Position numbers and translations under genes: made by a program
Assembly: GCF_017591425.1 (NCBI RefSeq)
Contig: NW_024465885.1
Location: 45,193,001 to 45,257,000 of the forward strand
Length of the DNA: 64,000 nucleotides
Direction of reading: 5' to 3'
DNA from: Ochotona curzoniae
Taxonomy: Eukaryota; Chordata; Mammalia; Lagomorpha; Ochotonidae
Notes under the pieces: model-generated
Told to the model about the DNA's origin: nothing
Database searches by the model: none
Seen by the model: the letters and a program-made list of their open reading frames with translations, nothing else
In this document: in pieces, positions 50,246 through 63,574 of the stretch
Numbering within the stretch: the first letter of the stretch is position 1
How the letters are laid out: each line of letters opens with the position of its first letter

Positions 50246-51363
50246 CATGAAACCCTGGATCCTGTGGATCTTTCTCTGCTGGCCTACCCAAGGGCACTGG
50301 GAAAGCAGAAGCAGCAAAGAAAACAGTTCTAGACGGCAGCTGAGATGGTATGCACTCACGGCCAGGGCTGCGGGAAAGGCAGAGCTGCACCCAGGGTCTG
50401 CCTTGGACATTCCACAGGAACCAGCATCCCTGGAAGGCCCTGTGGGGCACTGGAGCAGCAGCTGGGGAGCCAGGGGAGACAGGGCTGAGAGGGGAAGTGC
50501 TCTACTGGAACCCTCAGCCTTCCCTGGGCTGCTTCCCTGCACCAGGTCGGGGCATCACCACTATGCCCTTCCAAAGATGCTCACGGGCAGGCCATCACAG
50601 CCACGGATGAAGCCGAGGTTCCCAAAGGCTCTGTAGCTTGCTACAGCCACAGGAGCTCCATTCAGGGACTTCCAGGGTCCAATTAAGGGCCTGCCCTGCC
50701 TCATCCCAGCTTCCTGCGATGAAGGAAATCCTGCTTCCCAGCCCTGTTCACTTGCTGCTGAGAGGAGAGCAGTTCTCCATGAGGGTCCTGATGCAGTTGG
50801 GACGCTGTGGGTGCTGGTCCAGAGCTTCTGTCAGCACCCCAGACCTGAACCTGCAGCCTGGCCTCAGCTCCTGGGACAGGGTGGTGGCCTAGAATGGCGT
50901 GTGGCTCTTGTGTTTACTCAAATATAGTCATTAAGTCACCGGGAAGACATCTTTCTTGCAGACTAAACAACCCCACTCCTTTTTTAAAAGCTTTCCTCAC
51001 GGGAGCTCTTTTTGGTACCATCTTTCTGTATTTACAAGTTCCTCCCCCATAGCGCCAGGCACTCTCATACCATCCTGTTCTCTATTTTAAACAATCGCAG
51101 AAGATTTTTTTTTCCTGTGGCCAAAGAAAGAAAAGTGTTATTGCCAGTTTTTCCTTTCTAGCCTAACCAGATTCATAACAGACTAGCATGGATAGTAACG
51201 GGACTCCAGTGGTCTGCTGACCCTCAGGCCTTTTTTTGTCGGCTCTCCCTGTGCCTGGTCACTCTTCCATCACTGCTTCATTTTGACCCTGCTGCTTGGA
51301 AAACCTGAGAGTAGACCTGGGGGATTCCCAGTCCCTGAGCATGCCAGCCACCGGCCGCCCCTA

Positions 51364-51537
<174 letters not shown>

Positions 51538-51849
51538 TCACATCTGCTTGTTGGCCTTCAAACGGGAAGGGTGCCAGCACTGCCCTGGAGCCTGGCTTTG
51601 CATACCTTCTGGAATGCACACCTCTGCCATCTAGATACAAGGCTTCATGTGGTTATATAGCTTTAGCTGAACCATCAATCAACAATGCGGGATCAGGAGA
51701 GACTGTCAAGATTCCAGGAACCCGTAGAGTCGGATTGGGATCCTGTGGGTCTCCTCCTCACAGCCCCAGGACCCACCCTCCTCCCCTGAGTTTGGGTGCA
51801 AGGAAAACATGGCCATTTTCCCCTCTACTTTAGTGTCTACCTTGGGAGA

Positions 51850-52215
51850 TTAGGAAAGATTTATTTCTGAGTCTGAAGAAAGGCTAAATTAGAATTATTC
51901 TCTCAACATTGTAAAAGAATATAAATACTTCCTGGTTGCCTTTAGAAATAGTTTCAATTGCCAGAAATTATTAGCGACGCTCAATGGGATTGGTCAGAAC
52001 ACAATTTGTCATTAAGACATGAATTTAAGGCTCTAGAACTGACAGACTGGAATTCAATAAGCGACATAATAAAATCTAACAGTTTAATATAATAGTGTTC
52101 ATTGAATCTGTCAGCTCCAGATCCTTAAAAGTACATTCCATGTAAACATTTCTTACATATACTTATGGAAGATGATTAGAGCTTTATGGAATATTCTTAA
52201 TAATTAAAATGTTTT
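51850..52215. promoter_or_regulatory. Candidate AT-rich intronic element close to exon 5
   Basis: Repeat-free, AT-rich sequence starting about 380 bp upstream of exon 5 in gene direction. It has an ACTTCCTGG ETS-like site, a GATTGGTC CCAAT-box-like site, a TGTAAACA forkhead-like site and several TAATTA-like and ATTAAG motifs. It is of low sequence complexity but not simple-repeat. Function is a guess. Confidence 0.22.
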
Positions 52216-53899
52216 TCTTCTTGTCTCAGGGGTTCAGAGAATGGACTCTGGGTTTAGGTATCAGCTTGCGAGCCTTGCCTAGCAGGTGGGTACATACAAC
52301 TGCTCATGCCTTACATTTTAGGAAACTTTAAATGAGCTAAGATGATAAAACCACAGACGAATGTCTGGGACATGACACTGAAAAGCGTGTGTTCATGATT
52401 TTTCCTCTGTCTCCCAAAACTCCCTCTGTAGCTTTCAACTAAGGATGATGTTCAATTCTCCCTCAGGACAGGCTCACTTCTTACTCAAACAGCACAAAAC
52501 GAAACCAAAACTCAAGAAAAGGAACACACAGTCTGCCCATCTACTCCGTCCTTGGCATGAAACTTAGTCACCACTACAGAGTCAAATGACCTTCCTTTCC
52601 TTAGTTAGGAAGGACAGAATGTTTCACACCAGTTTCTACTCCTTTTTAAATACAAAATAAGACCTAGGCAAAATAACCAATTCCAACATCGTTTTCTGGG
52701 CTGCGGAAGCTGGCAACTCCTTCCCTGGGCAAGCCCCAACGTTTATATGTTGTGTCTAAGACAGAAAGATTGGGCGGCACTCGGGGGAGGATGGAGCCTG
52801 CCATGTTTGCCACAGATCAGTAACCAGTCTCGGCTGAAGTGGCTGATGCACCTGGCAAACAGACATGGAGTGGGGAGAGACGTGCTGGAGGCCGGGGTAC
52901 TGGGGATACCAAGCAGGCTGCAGCTGGATGCATCTCCCCCACTGTCTGCCTATCTCCCCTGAAAGAGGCTTCAGGATTGACTATATTCAGACACTCTGAG
53001 CTGGCATCTTACTCAGGACTCCTGCTGAAGCCAGCGTGGAAGAGGCCGGGATCCGACCACAAGAGCAGACACTGCAAGGAGAAGGAAGATGCTCACCAGA
53101 GGGTGTAGGCACCGAGCCACCTCTGCTGTGCCACTCCAGCTCTGGCCCTCTAGTAGCTGCTCCTGGAGTGAAACTGGTCAGCCACAGCCTTGGAGCAGTC
53201 CCATCCATGAGGTCCAAGGCTGGCAAACTCATGGCAGCCTGATAGCTCTCTTTGCAAGTACAGCCATGAGGCGGCAGGCACCCTGCGAGCTTCAGCACCC
53301 AGGAGTTCATGGAAACATATCTCCCGAGGCTGCTGTAATATGGCACCTCCCACTGGGTGGCTCCAACAACAGAAATGTAGCCTAGTTCTGGAGACTGGGT
53401 GAGCAGGGCCAGGCTGCCTCTGTTGGCCCTGGGGAGGACCATTTCTTGCCTCTTCCAGTTTCTGGTGGTCACCAGCAACCCACACTGTTCCCTGACTCAT
53501 GGTTACACTGTTGCAGTCTCGGACTCCTTCTGTACTTGGCCTTACTCAGTCCTTGGCTCTCTCTCCTTACAGGACGCCAGCCATTGGTGCCCATTCAAAT
53601 CCAGTCTGACCTTGCGTGGATTTGATGATGTCTACAGAGACCCCGCTTCTCAATGTGGTTGTCTTTTGAGGGTCTAGTTTGATAGGAATTTGGTGAGAAC
53701 ACTAGACAACTCAGTTCAAATCCCAAATGCCCTGGCAGCTCTGGACAAGGCGCTGTGAATGCCAGGTTTGACAGGCACCTGTGCCATTGGCTCTCTCAAC
53801 CTGCTCGGTGGTGGCCCTTCTATAAAATGTCTTTGCTGCCATTTCCAAAATTACAGAAATGTAAGGGCATGCTCACAGCTTTGGCATATTTTAGGTCTG

Positions 53900-54080
53900 T
53901 GTAGAACTGACCACTTTTCAAACACTTTCCCCTCTCCTATCACACTGTGTCCTCACAAACAACCTCACCAGATGAAGACGGATTTTATTGTCCTTGCTCA
54001 ATTGGAATAGCAAAGCGAAGGCTCAGAGGAATTAATTTTCCTGAAGCCACACAGTTCTTTCATTCGGCAGAACTCACATC
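53900..54080 (-). mobile_element. MIR fragment
   Basis: Reverse-orientation MIR pattern: TCACACTGTGTCCTCACAAACAACC, CGAAGGCTCAGAGGAATTAATTTTCC and GAAGCCACACAGTTC. Confidence 0.6.
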
Positions 54081-55454
54081 CCCATGCCCGCTATTTTTGA
54101 TGGTATTGTCACCAGAGTCATACACCTCTACCTGCAAATTAGTGGCAGCAGCTCAAGGCAACTGACTGGGGTTGGAGTGGGGAGGGGCAGCAGAGGTGGG
54201 TACTTAATAGAAGCACTACCACTGCTCCCCAAAGTGAAACTGTCCCTGGGACTTCAGGTACATGAACTGTGCAGCTCCCTGCAAAAATGAGAGTGCAAAA
54301 GCAGTTTCCCGCTGAGCTGAACTTGGACTTGAGATGTCTCCCTCGTTAACCACAGACCAGCGCCCAGTTAACCAGGGGTCAAACTGAACCAATCTGAGTA
54401 TGTGCGAACTCATTGCACATAATGGTTTTCTTGCTATTTGCTGCTTGCCATTGCAAGTGCAGTCACAAGTTTCCAGCTAGCAAAAGCTCCCAGTTGGGGT
54501 GGTTTTCACTCCAGAAACACAGCTCCCTAGGAAGGAGCTCTTCTGGGTGTCTCCCTTACAACAGGCTCTGGTTTACAGCTTGGGGCATGAGGGCAACTGC
54601 TTGGCATCTTATAGACAGAGGGGTGACTCTTTCCTCACAGGTATATGGACAGTTTTTCACTATGCAGAAGCTCTTCTTTACCCCTTGTTTTTATTCTGCT
54701 AAGCAGACCTGGCCCCAGCCTTTACAAGATGCTACAGTAAGAAACTGGGCATGTCTGCCTAATTCTCTCCTATAGGAGCTGTGGGCTCTAGTCTCTGCCT
54801 TGCCCATGGCTGCCGAGACACAGCCCTTGCTGGCCAGCACCTGCAGAAAGAAGTGGGCGCTGCAGCCTGGAGCACACGTGTTATTAGCCAAATTAGAATG
54901 ACCGATGGGCCTGGTATTTGAAGCACGTGGGTGTGGAGGGGGAAAGACTCTCAAGTGTTTTTCTCAGCAAACTGTAGCCAGAAGGGTGAGGAGTCAGAGG
55001 AAAGCAGAGGAGGACGGAGCTGCTGGATAACAATGGGACCAGACCGGAAGGCCACAGAGAGAAGTAGCATGGCAATCTGGATCCAGAACGGTCCCTGCAC
55101 TGTCTGAAGCACGCACTGGCTGGGGTTCATTGAGGCCAGCAGGGGGCTTGGCCAGTGTACCGGTGCCCCTGGAGCTGATGCTGTGTTCCCAGCTGCAGCT
55201 CTCAGCTCCGGAGGGCACGACTGGCAGTGTCATACATGCCCCTGCTGGGAGAGTCACCGTGGAAGGTACCAAGATGTAAAGGGGGAAACGCTGATCATGA
55301 CAGAGGCTTTGATCCTGACAGTGAAGAGAGCAAATGTGTAGAAACACAAGTGCTAGGACTGAAGCAACAGATCAGAATTTGATTCTAAAACCATGTGCAA
55401 ATGGAAATGCCTAGGGTGACAACTGACAGTGTGGACCTCAAGCTGATGTACGTG

Positions 55455-55572
55455 AGTACGTTTTGCTACCTGCTGGCTGTGTGACCTTAGCTAACTTACT
55501 TAACCTCTCTGGGGGCCTAAACTTTATCATTTGTAAAATGTAGGGTAGGTTAAGTGAAATACTGACTATAAA
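55455..55572 (+). mobile_element. MIR core
   Basis: A well-preserved core: TGCTGGCTGTGTGACCTTAGC, ACTTACTTAACCTCTCTGGG and ATCATTTGTAAAATGTAGG. Confidence 0.85.
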
Positions 55573-55574
55573 AA

Positions 55575-55795
55575 TAGGGCCCTGAGCAAGCTGTTAAATA
55601 TTGGCTCAAGATTCTGGGTTTGTGCCATCCGTGTGGGTGGAGTTTCTAGCTTCTAGTCTCAGCTGGGCTCTGCCCTGGCTGCTGTGGGCATTTTGGGGGA
55701 TGAAACAGCAGCTGAGATGTGACTGTCAAGATTTGACTGTCTCTTTCTCTTTCAACTAAATAAAATTAATTACTTATTTTAGATGTTAAAAAAAC
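55575..55795 (+). mobile_element. CSINE 3' fragment
   Basis: TGGCTCAAGATTCTGGG, CTAGTCTCAGCTGGGCTC, GGGCATTTTGGGGGATGAAACAGCAG and a CTTTCAACTAAATAAAATTAATTAC tail; the 5' half is missing or unrecognisable. Confidence 0.72.
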
Positions 55796-56489
55796 TTACC
55801 AAAAACATAATGCGCATGATTCTACAAAGATCAGCACTGTGGCACACCCCATACAGAGAAAGCGGGGATAAAGTGGCTATTGAGGGGCTGGTGGCGGGAG
55901 ATGTGTGTGTGTTCAGCAGGTGATGTGCCTTCCATAAGGCCCACGTTCAGCTTGAACTTCAAGTTCTCTGCTGCCCTGCCAGCTGGCGACCTCTGTGAGG
56001 CACGGCTACGACAGACTGATCTACTGTGTAAACAAGCCAGGCCGCTGCAACATGTGCTGTCTCCCCCGACGCCAGTTTGTCCATCCAAAAGCCAGGGCAA
56101 AAGACTGGCTGCTTTATTTAGTCGGGAAGCAGGTCACGGGGTGAGTCCTCCCGGACACTTGGTACCGTGACATGGTCTCTACACTGAGATCACTTGAGGC
56201 CCGGGCCCACGGCTCTACTGTGACTGGGTCCTGCCGTGCCCAGCCCGAGGCTGCAGTCCGAGAAAGCCGCAGCCAGACACCGCGTGGGGGCCGACACACA
56301 CACATTGCACTTCCTCACCGCATCTGGGAAATGGCTAACCCTCGGCAGGGCGGTGAGCACGCACACTGTTCCTCAAAGGAGGGACTAAGGGCGGGCAGAG
56401 GAGTACCAAGTGATGCGATGAGAAGTACTAAGAAGCTTCTGGCCCAGGCGTGGGATCCCATGTGTGAAAGTCCAGGCTTGGGAGCAGGC

Positions 56490-56672
56490 AGATGTTTGGC
56501 ACAGCTGTCAGTCAAGACACTGCTCTGAACATCCACATCACATCCTATGCCAGAGGGCCTGCATTCCAGGCTTAGCTCTGTACCTGTCCCCGGCTTCTGA
56601 TGAGGACAAACCAGCAAACAAGAGCTCTCTCTCTGTCTCTCTCTGTGCCTTGAAAAATAAGCAAATAGATAA
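56490..56672 (+). mobile_element. CSINE, internally deleted
   Basis: The head GATGTTTGGCACAGCTGTCAGTCAAGACACTGC and CATCCACATCACATCCTATGCC run directly into the 3' part (CTCTCTCTCTGTCTCTC and GAAAAATAAGCAAATAG), so the middle is deleted. Confidence 0.7.
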
Positions 56673-57320
56673 AAGGCAGAAATAAACTTTCCAAAAAGGA
56701 ATGGGCTCGGTGACATCCCAGTACCTCCCTCCTTGTCTGAGCAGCATCTGGGGGTGACCGCTGTGACTGTGTCTGCTCAGGACTGGGCCGCGGGCAGTAG
56801 CCCCGCCTGCCCCTGCACTGTTCCTCGGGGGCCTTCGTGCCTGTCCTTGTCCTTGCAGTGAGTACGGGGAGTGAGTCATCTTCTCCTTTTTGGGGCAGTT
56901 CTGGGGGATGTGAAACTTGCCCTCTGTCACACACAGGCAGGCTGCACGCAAAGGTCCCGACTGCCCTGGGGGTCAGACTCCTCGGAAAGGCAAACCGCAA
57001 TGCTGTTCACTAGCGTGGGGATCTGGGCCGGAAAGCCAGCTGCATTGGAAACTTCAAACACTCAGGAGAGGGAGAAAGGGGGGGAAAAAGGCAGCTTTTG
57101 TCAACCAGGAGGGCCAGGAGAGGCTCAAGTTCTGTTCCTTTGCAAATTCAGGAAATCCCCCAAGATTTCTGCAAGGTTGCAGGGAGATTTCTTGTTTGGC
57201 TACAGTTTACTGCGGGTCTAATTTTGATCACTGATAACAAAGTCTTAAAACGAACACACCTTCAGCTGCCAGGGGCAATCTGCATGTTGTGTATTTCTCA
57301 CAAACTATAGACTGTGAAAA

Positions 57321-57348
57321 TACACACACACACATCCACACACACACA
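57321..57348 (+). repeat. Short (AC)n repeat
   Basis: Two AC runs split by a TCC, followed by ATATATAG stretches. Confidence 0.85.
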
Positions 57349-58035
57349 TTATATATAGTTTTATATATAGTTTTTTACTTGTCCACTGCAACACTCTCTC
57401 AGTCAAAACCCATGTGCCTGCTTATCTTCTATTTTATTACCTAAACATGCACCACTCTTTTTGACAGTGCAGCTGTGGAAATCATTTATTTGGGAATTTC
57501 TAAAAGGCAAAAAAAAAAAAAAAATCCATCAGCTTGCACAAAATCCCCTGGTTTCTCTCCATTTAATAGAATAAAGATGATAGTGTGTGAAATACTTGTA
57601 TACCAAGCTCTCCACACACACAGATGTTGGTGCCTGCACACACATGGTCAAACACGCAGGCTGGGCCCTCAAGCTGCTGGCACAAGAATCATCATGCAAA
57701 GGCAGACTGAACGCCAGGTGCTTACAACACAGAACTTGATTCGCCGTAGGAAGAGCGTTTATTTGGGATGCTGTGTCATTTGAAACAAAACCGCTTGTGT
57801 GGGAGGTAAATCAGAGACATGCAAAGCATTGTTTCTTGAGGTGTTCTATGAACATGCGTTGTTTGAGGGCAGCGGGACAGCGTTTTATCCATCTTTGTAT
57901 CTTCTGATCCAAGTTAATTCTTGAAAACTTTGATACATGCATCAATGATTTGTCATTCAGCAGGCGCTTCAGTGCACAGCTGGCTCTCGGATGTCTAAGT
58001 TCACTTAGGAAGTGTGCCTTGCTCATTCCGAGGTG

Positions 58036-58058
58036 CGTGTGTGTGTGTGTGTGTGTGT
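58036..58058 (+). repeat. (GT)n microsatellite
   Basis: About eleven GT units. Confidence 0.92.
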
Positions 58059-59420
58059 CGGGCTGAGGCTGCTCAGCTGCAGGCAGCAGGAAAACAGGAA
58101 ATGGAGGGAGAAAGGAATGGAGGGAGGAGGGAGAAGTTTTCTTCACAAGGACACAGTTGGCTTCCACATCCACAGGTTTCACGCAAATGGATTCCGCCAA
58201 GCACAGATCAAAAATACTTAGAAAAACAAAAATGTGTCTCCACTGAGCATATGCAAACTTGTTTCTTGCCAGTATCCCCTAAATAGTACAGCATAAGAAC
58301 TATTTCCATAGCATTTACACAATCTTGGGTACTGTAAGTAATCGCAAGATGATCTCAATCATAAGGGATGGTTGTGTTTGTTACCTACAAACACTAAGCA
58401 ATTTCACTTCAAGGACTTGAGAAGCCTGAGATCTGTGTATACGTGGCAGGGAGGTTGGGATCCCCAGCAGACACCTGGAGACAATTACCCCGCAAATGCT
58501 CAAAGCACCACAATGCTATCATGCCATTTGTCTGACTTTTCTCTAGCTTTCCTAGTTCCTATCATCTTCTTCTTCATTTGGCAGCAGCCACCCAGCATCT
58601 CGGTGGAGGAACAAAGTTTTAGCTTGAATACTCCCCAGGATTGAATTCACAGTCCCTTTTGACCATGACCACACCTGCCGCTCTTCTATCCAGGAGAGCC
58701 CTCTGGTTGGCAAACCCCCAAATCCCAATCTCCACCCATCCAGCAGGCTGTGTGGTGGTCCAGGTGGTCACAGTGACCTCCCGGGGCCTGCTCACTTCTG
58801 TCCCTGCTGGTGCCTGCAGCCCACTGCCACAAGCATACTGCTCAGCACCATTGCAGGCACTGGTAGAAGGGTTCGAAACGTGGCTATTGCGAAGAGAAGG
58901 CAGCCTTGAGAGCTCTGAGTTCCTGTTCACCAGTCCTGTAGGCAGCAGGGGGGACAGTGGGCATGGAGGTAGAGAAGGAAGAAGAGAGTGGGAGGGAAGT
59001 TAGAGGTGAAAGCTGGCTGCTAGGAGCAGTGACAACGAACACAGCGACAGGGCGGTGGAGGGAGGAAGGGCCTGTAGATTGGATGTATTGGGTGTGCACA
59101 GCCTGCAGCTGCCTGGAAGGAACAATAAGAGTTCCCTGTCTCTAGATGTCTCCAGAGGACACCCCCCACCAGCAATATTCTTCTAATTTGCCAAAGTGCA
59201 ACCCAAGTGTTTCCATAAAACAGGAATTGCCTGCTTGACTTATCAAAGGTCTTCCCATTTCATTTGGATCAGATGAAGGTCCCAGTGTGGATTTCCAGGT
59301 CCTCACCAGCAAACCCCACCCCATCCCGTGCGAGCTCCTTGGGGGGCCCACCAGAGGATCTCGCTCCTTCTTGGACCAGCTGTTCCTCCTCACTCTGCTG
59401 TCTGTGCTTGGGCACATTTC

Positions 59421-59620
59421 TTTTTTTTTTTTTTCTAAATATATTTTTATTTTGAATTTTGAATTGTGTGGTACAATTTTGTGTAGGACGGGATTCCCTG
59501 CCCCCAAACTCCATCTTGATCCCTCTGCCTGGACAGCCTCCCTTTTCATCTGCACATCCCAGCAGGGATGACAGCTTGCCCAGAGGGACCCTCTGACCCT
59601 CTACCAGGCTTTGCACACAG
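59421..59620 (-). mobile_element. Possible L1 3'-end fragment
   Basis: On the minus strand a stretch rich in GGGGGCAGGGAATCCCGTCC, then ACACAAAATTGTACCACACAATTC, runs into TAAAAATATATTTAG and a 15-nt poly(A). A G-rich region followed by an AT-rich end and poly(A) suits an L1 3' UTR, but the subfamily is not recognised. Confidence 0.45.
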
Positions 59621-59844
59621 TCGATGCACAGCTGTTGAATGAGTATATAAGCAAATGACCTTGAGGAAACAGAGTACAGAAACAGATAAAAATCATTGCA
59701 TGCTCAGTGCTTAATACATGTTATAATTATTGTATTATTATGCATGTGTTTATTTAGGAATATTTGTGACATTCCTTCTCTGTTTCAGGTACTTTCATTT
59801 TACTAGGTCCTTCATGGAAGAAAGGGATCTACATTCCATGCTGC

Positions 59845-60179
59845 TGAGGCTGGTGCTGTGGCACAGCAAGTTAAGCCACCTCTCCTAGTGTCAACATCCC
59901 AAACAGGCATGTCTTCAAGTCCCGGCTGCTCCACCTCGAGTCTCAGCTCCATGCTACTGTGCCCAGGAAAACAGTGGATGATGGCCCATGTGTTTGGTCC
60001 CCACATCTGTGTGGGGACCTGGGAGAAGCTGCAAGTTCCTGGCTTCAGCCTGGCCTAGTCCCGGCTGTTGCAGTCTTTTGGCAAGTGACCCAGTGAAGGG
60101 AAGCCCTTTCCTCTACTCTCTGTCTTTCCCTTTCTGAACTGTCTTTCAAATAAATAAACAAATCTTAAGAAAAAAAAAA
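59845..60179 (+). mobile_element. CSINE, full length, older subfamily
   Basis: GAGGCTGGTGCTGTGGCACAGCAAGTTAAG head, GTCTTCAAGTCCCGGCTGCTCC, AAACAGTGGATGATGGCCC, GCAAGTGACCCAGTG and a CTTTCAAATAAATAAACAAATC-poly(A) tail. Confidence 0.9.
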
Positions 60180-60889
60180 CCTGTATGCCACTGAAGAGTG
60201 GGCAGTGACAAGTGTCACGCCTAACTCTGATTCAGGGAAATGCATGCTTCTCTCCACCCACTCTCCTCTCCCTTGGGGATTTTGAATGTAAGAATGGCAA
60301 AGTGAGTGACTGCCCGGTCCTTAAGCCTTGTTACACAAGTAGCTGATGTCACCTCGGTGAGGACCGTCCGAAAGGCATGGTTGTGCCTACCCACCACCTC
60401 CTAGTAGCTCTAGCCTTCAAGCTAGACCAGGCTACCTTGCCAGCTCCCATGAAATTATCTCCAATAGATGTGTGTTTCTCTGGAGCTCAGGGATTTGGCC
60501 AGAATGCAAGATGGCAAGATACTTTTCCAAATCTCAGATAGGGCACCCATTCTAGATTTAGATGTGGCCATAAGAGAAAACAAAACCAAAAACAAAACAA
60601 GACCGTGAGTGCATATTCATTTGCGATTTGTGAAAATGCAGAGCTGCGACTTTAAGCATGGGTTTCCACGGACCAGCTGAGACAGCCTTAAGGACAGTGC
60701 CCGGCAAGCCGAGATGGCCTCCCCGTCACCCTCCCCTGAACGTGGGTGGAGGCGGCAATGCCCGCTGAGGAAGAATACCACATGGCCCGGCCCGGGCGGC
60801 CCTGGGTAGCTCAGAGCCAGGACAAAGGGATTATTCTGCTTCACTGTCAAAGCACAGTGTTTATTGTGAAAATACGGCTGGGAATCGCA

Positions 60890-61070
60890 AGGGGCATGTA
60901 TGAATCATAAATATTTGCATGCCATTAATGTTTGGACAAAAGAGCTGCAAAGGCGAAGTCGGGAGAACTTTTCCCATGAAAAACAGTGCTTCAAATTACA
61001 GTGCATATTTAATTTCGCTTCTTCCATTGCTAATCTGAAATCTCGGGGCCTGCTGTGGATAACCCTTTCG
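60890..61070. promoter_or_regulatory. Candidate intronic regulatory element with an octamer motif
   Basis: Repeat-free. It contains a perfect ATTTGCAT octamer (about 60912-60919), a GCCATTAATG homeobox-like motif, ATGAATCATAAAT and a GTGCATATTTAATTTCGC stretch. The dense AT-rich motif pattern between GC-rich flanks resembles conserved non-coding elements, but conservation cannot be judged here. Confidence 0.28.
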
Positions 61071-61832
61071 GGGCCTCGGAACTTGACAGCACTGAGGGAG
61101 AAGGACAAGGCTTGATGCCACTTCCTGGTAATGGCTTCCCCTGGAACACACCAAGGAAAGTAGGCAGCTGGCTGGTGCTGCGGTGGCCGTCTTGCACTGC
61201 ACGCGCACTTTCAGGAAAGCTGATTGCCCCGATCTGACCGGTCACCTGTGTCTCATCTTAGGTGACCCACCCACCGCACAGTCTGCCCCGTACAGACTGA
61301 GATAGGATTATGCTCAGACGGGTCAAACCACTTATTCTGGGACATACAGCTCCAAGTCAGTTGCAAGGGACATCTGCTGATTGCCACAGCTAGGATGGCC
61401 AGTGCCACTAGCTACTGGATAGAGGCCGGCATGATGATGTTGAGTAACACACAGGACAGTCCCTAAATCAGACTCTCTATAGGCCCTCAGGGTCAAGCAA
61501 GCCCATGCCGAGATGCCTTCACCTCGGCAGAGCATCCGGCTGAGTGACCGGAGTAACCAGCAGGCTCCACTGCCTGTTGCGAATCGACGTCATTCTGGCA
61601 CAGTCATTTATGCACGGATGTTTAACTGATGTGTGCAGACACATACTGATCACAGTGCCCGAGGACACCAAATGGAGATTTTCTAGCGAAGGGCTGGGTC
61701 TTTCTGAGTTTTGAAAATCCTGGGTATTCCCCATCACAGGGACTTCTGGACCTTTCCTCGTGCCTCTTGTCCAGTGCTTGGGTCTCTGCTACCATGCAGT
61801 GTGCCCTCGTATGCCACAGCTGTTCTTTAGCC

Positions 61833-61853
61833 TTCCCCCCCGCCCCCCCCGCC
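61833..61853 (+). repeat. C-run (G-run on the RUNX1 sense strand)
   Basis: Three close C-runs of 6-8 bases. On the minus strand, the transcribed-sense strand of RUNX1, this is a long G-run able to form a G-quadruplex in the nascent transcript. Confidence 0.8.
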
Positions 61854-62778
61854 CATGACCTTCACTCCCAGACACATCCCAGCAGCAGGCAGGCACGCAG
61901 GCAGGCAGCGCTGGGGCCCTACAGCCTCTGGCTCCACCCTTGCTTGTGAACTCCCACTAGGGCAGTTAACTCATACTACTCACAAGTTAGGGACACATGG
62001 GATGGAGGCGGGGCTGGCTGGCTTTCCTGTGGAACTTAAAAGGAGGTAGGTACCTGGGGGTGGGAGGGCCTCTGCAGAGTTAGAGCAAACAAAGAAAAAC
62101 CAGAGCCGCAGCCAGGGCCAAACACAACCAAGAAAGTCAAGCTGCAGGGGCAGACTGTTCAGACTTCGATGTTCAAAGTGTCTTTCTCCGAATTTAAGTA
62201 AGGAAAACTGATGGCAGCAAAACCAACACGCAAGGGCAGGTGAGAGAAAGCTCTGGAAGATGCCATTGTTTCTGGCCATGGCACCAGGAACTCCAGCCTG
62301 CGGGCAGCAAACCCTGGGCTCTCCTTAGACAAGGCCTGGCATGCGGAGTCCCTTCTTCTGTCCTTCCACACAACACTCAGGCCTTTATTCCCAGACCGAG
62401 CCCTTGAGGTGTCTGGAATGTCCTGTGAGTGACATAGACCAAGAATTTGCTTGTAGTGTTTCGTCATTCAAGCGGGTACCATCCATTGTGTCCATTCCTG
62501 CTCCTGGGTGGGTCAGTGGCCACTCTGCTAAGGGGTTCAGGGAAGAGCAGGGTGAGGCCAGGAGACCCCTGGATTGTCTCTGTTGACCCTGTGACCTGCA
62601 GCTGGTGACCTTCCCGTAGCTGCAGCTGCAGCGGTGGAGCCTCTGGGAAGAACGGCTCCTGAGGTCAGCCTCCCTTCCTGCTGCCGCAGCCGGGCCCAGG
62701 ATTGCTGGGCGGAATCCACAGAACTATGGTTCTGGCCATCAGGAACAGCAACATGCTTTCATTTTAGCCAGCCTCCCC

Positions 62779-62825
62779 ATGGGGCGGGCACGGTGGCATG
62801 GTAGGCTAAATAGCCTCTCCCCGCA
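62779..62825 (+). mobile_element. Possible CSINE 5' head fragment
   Basis: GGGCGGGCACGGTGGCATGGTAGGCTAAATAGCCTC resembles the CSINE tRNA-like head (GGGCCCGGCGTGGTGGC, then GGTTAAG), and then similarity ends. Confidence 0.45.
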
Positions 62826-63295
62826 GGGGGAGGCTTTCGCCATTTTAGTTTTGTTATGTGTCTACTTTAAAAATGAGTTTTTCAAACATTTTTATGGGGA
62901 GGCAGAGCATGAGGGCAGAGGGATAAGAAAGATATTTCATCTCCCATCAGGAACAAGGTAGGAGATGTACATTTCTCTGCTTCTTATGATTGATATTTTG
63001 GAGCAGGTGTTGCTGTATGGGAGGCTGTTCTGCATATAGTAGGTTGTTTAACTGCAGCCCAGGAGCACTGACTCAGCCCACGATGTGACCAATAAAGACA
63101 CCTACAGACACAGCCACGTGTTCCCTACAGGTCAAAATCATTGCCCATTGAGGGCCGACGAGCAGGACTACCGTCAGAATTAACAACCAAGTAGAAAAGG
63201 AGCCGATTTGTACCTTTCCAGGGCTTCAGACAGAACACAGGAGACCATTTCATAGAGTTGGCAACGCTCGAAGATGACAGGAGTGTCTTTGTGGA

Positions 63296-63320
63296 TGGAC
63301 GGACAGATGGATGGACATGA
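63296..63320 (+). repeat. Short GATG/GGAC-type simple repeat
   Basis: Degenerate GGAC/GATGG units (GGATGGACGGACAGATGGATGG). Confidence 0.6.
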
Positions 63321-63574
63321 TAGAAGCAGACCGTACTTTATAAAACAGACCCCAAGACAACAAAAGAGAAGTTTCTCTTAAGACCCCAGAGCAATGCCAA
63401 AGCATTTCCATCTCTAAATAGGTCCATCCCACTTTGTTCTGTCTGCTGAAATCTGATGAGCACAGACAGCAACTGGCTGCAGTCACTCTGTGTGATAAGG
63501 TGATTCAGGGTCACACACTACTCCTGAGGGTGCTTCCTTCATATATTCACTTATTCATCACCATTATTATTACC

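Noticed and set aside
52987..53478. 163-codon minus-strand open frame in intron 4, same strand as RUNX1
   Set aside because: No similarity to known RUNX1 alternative exons or other proteins, and no matching splice-site phases could be assigned.
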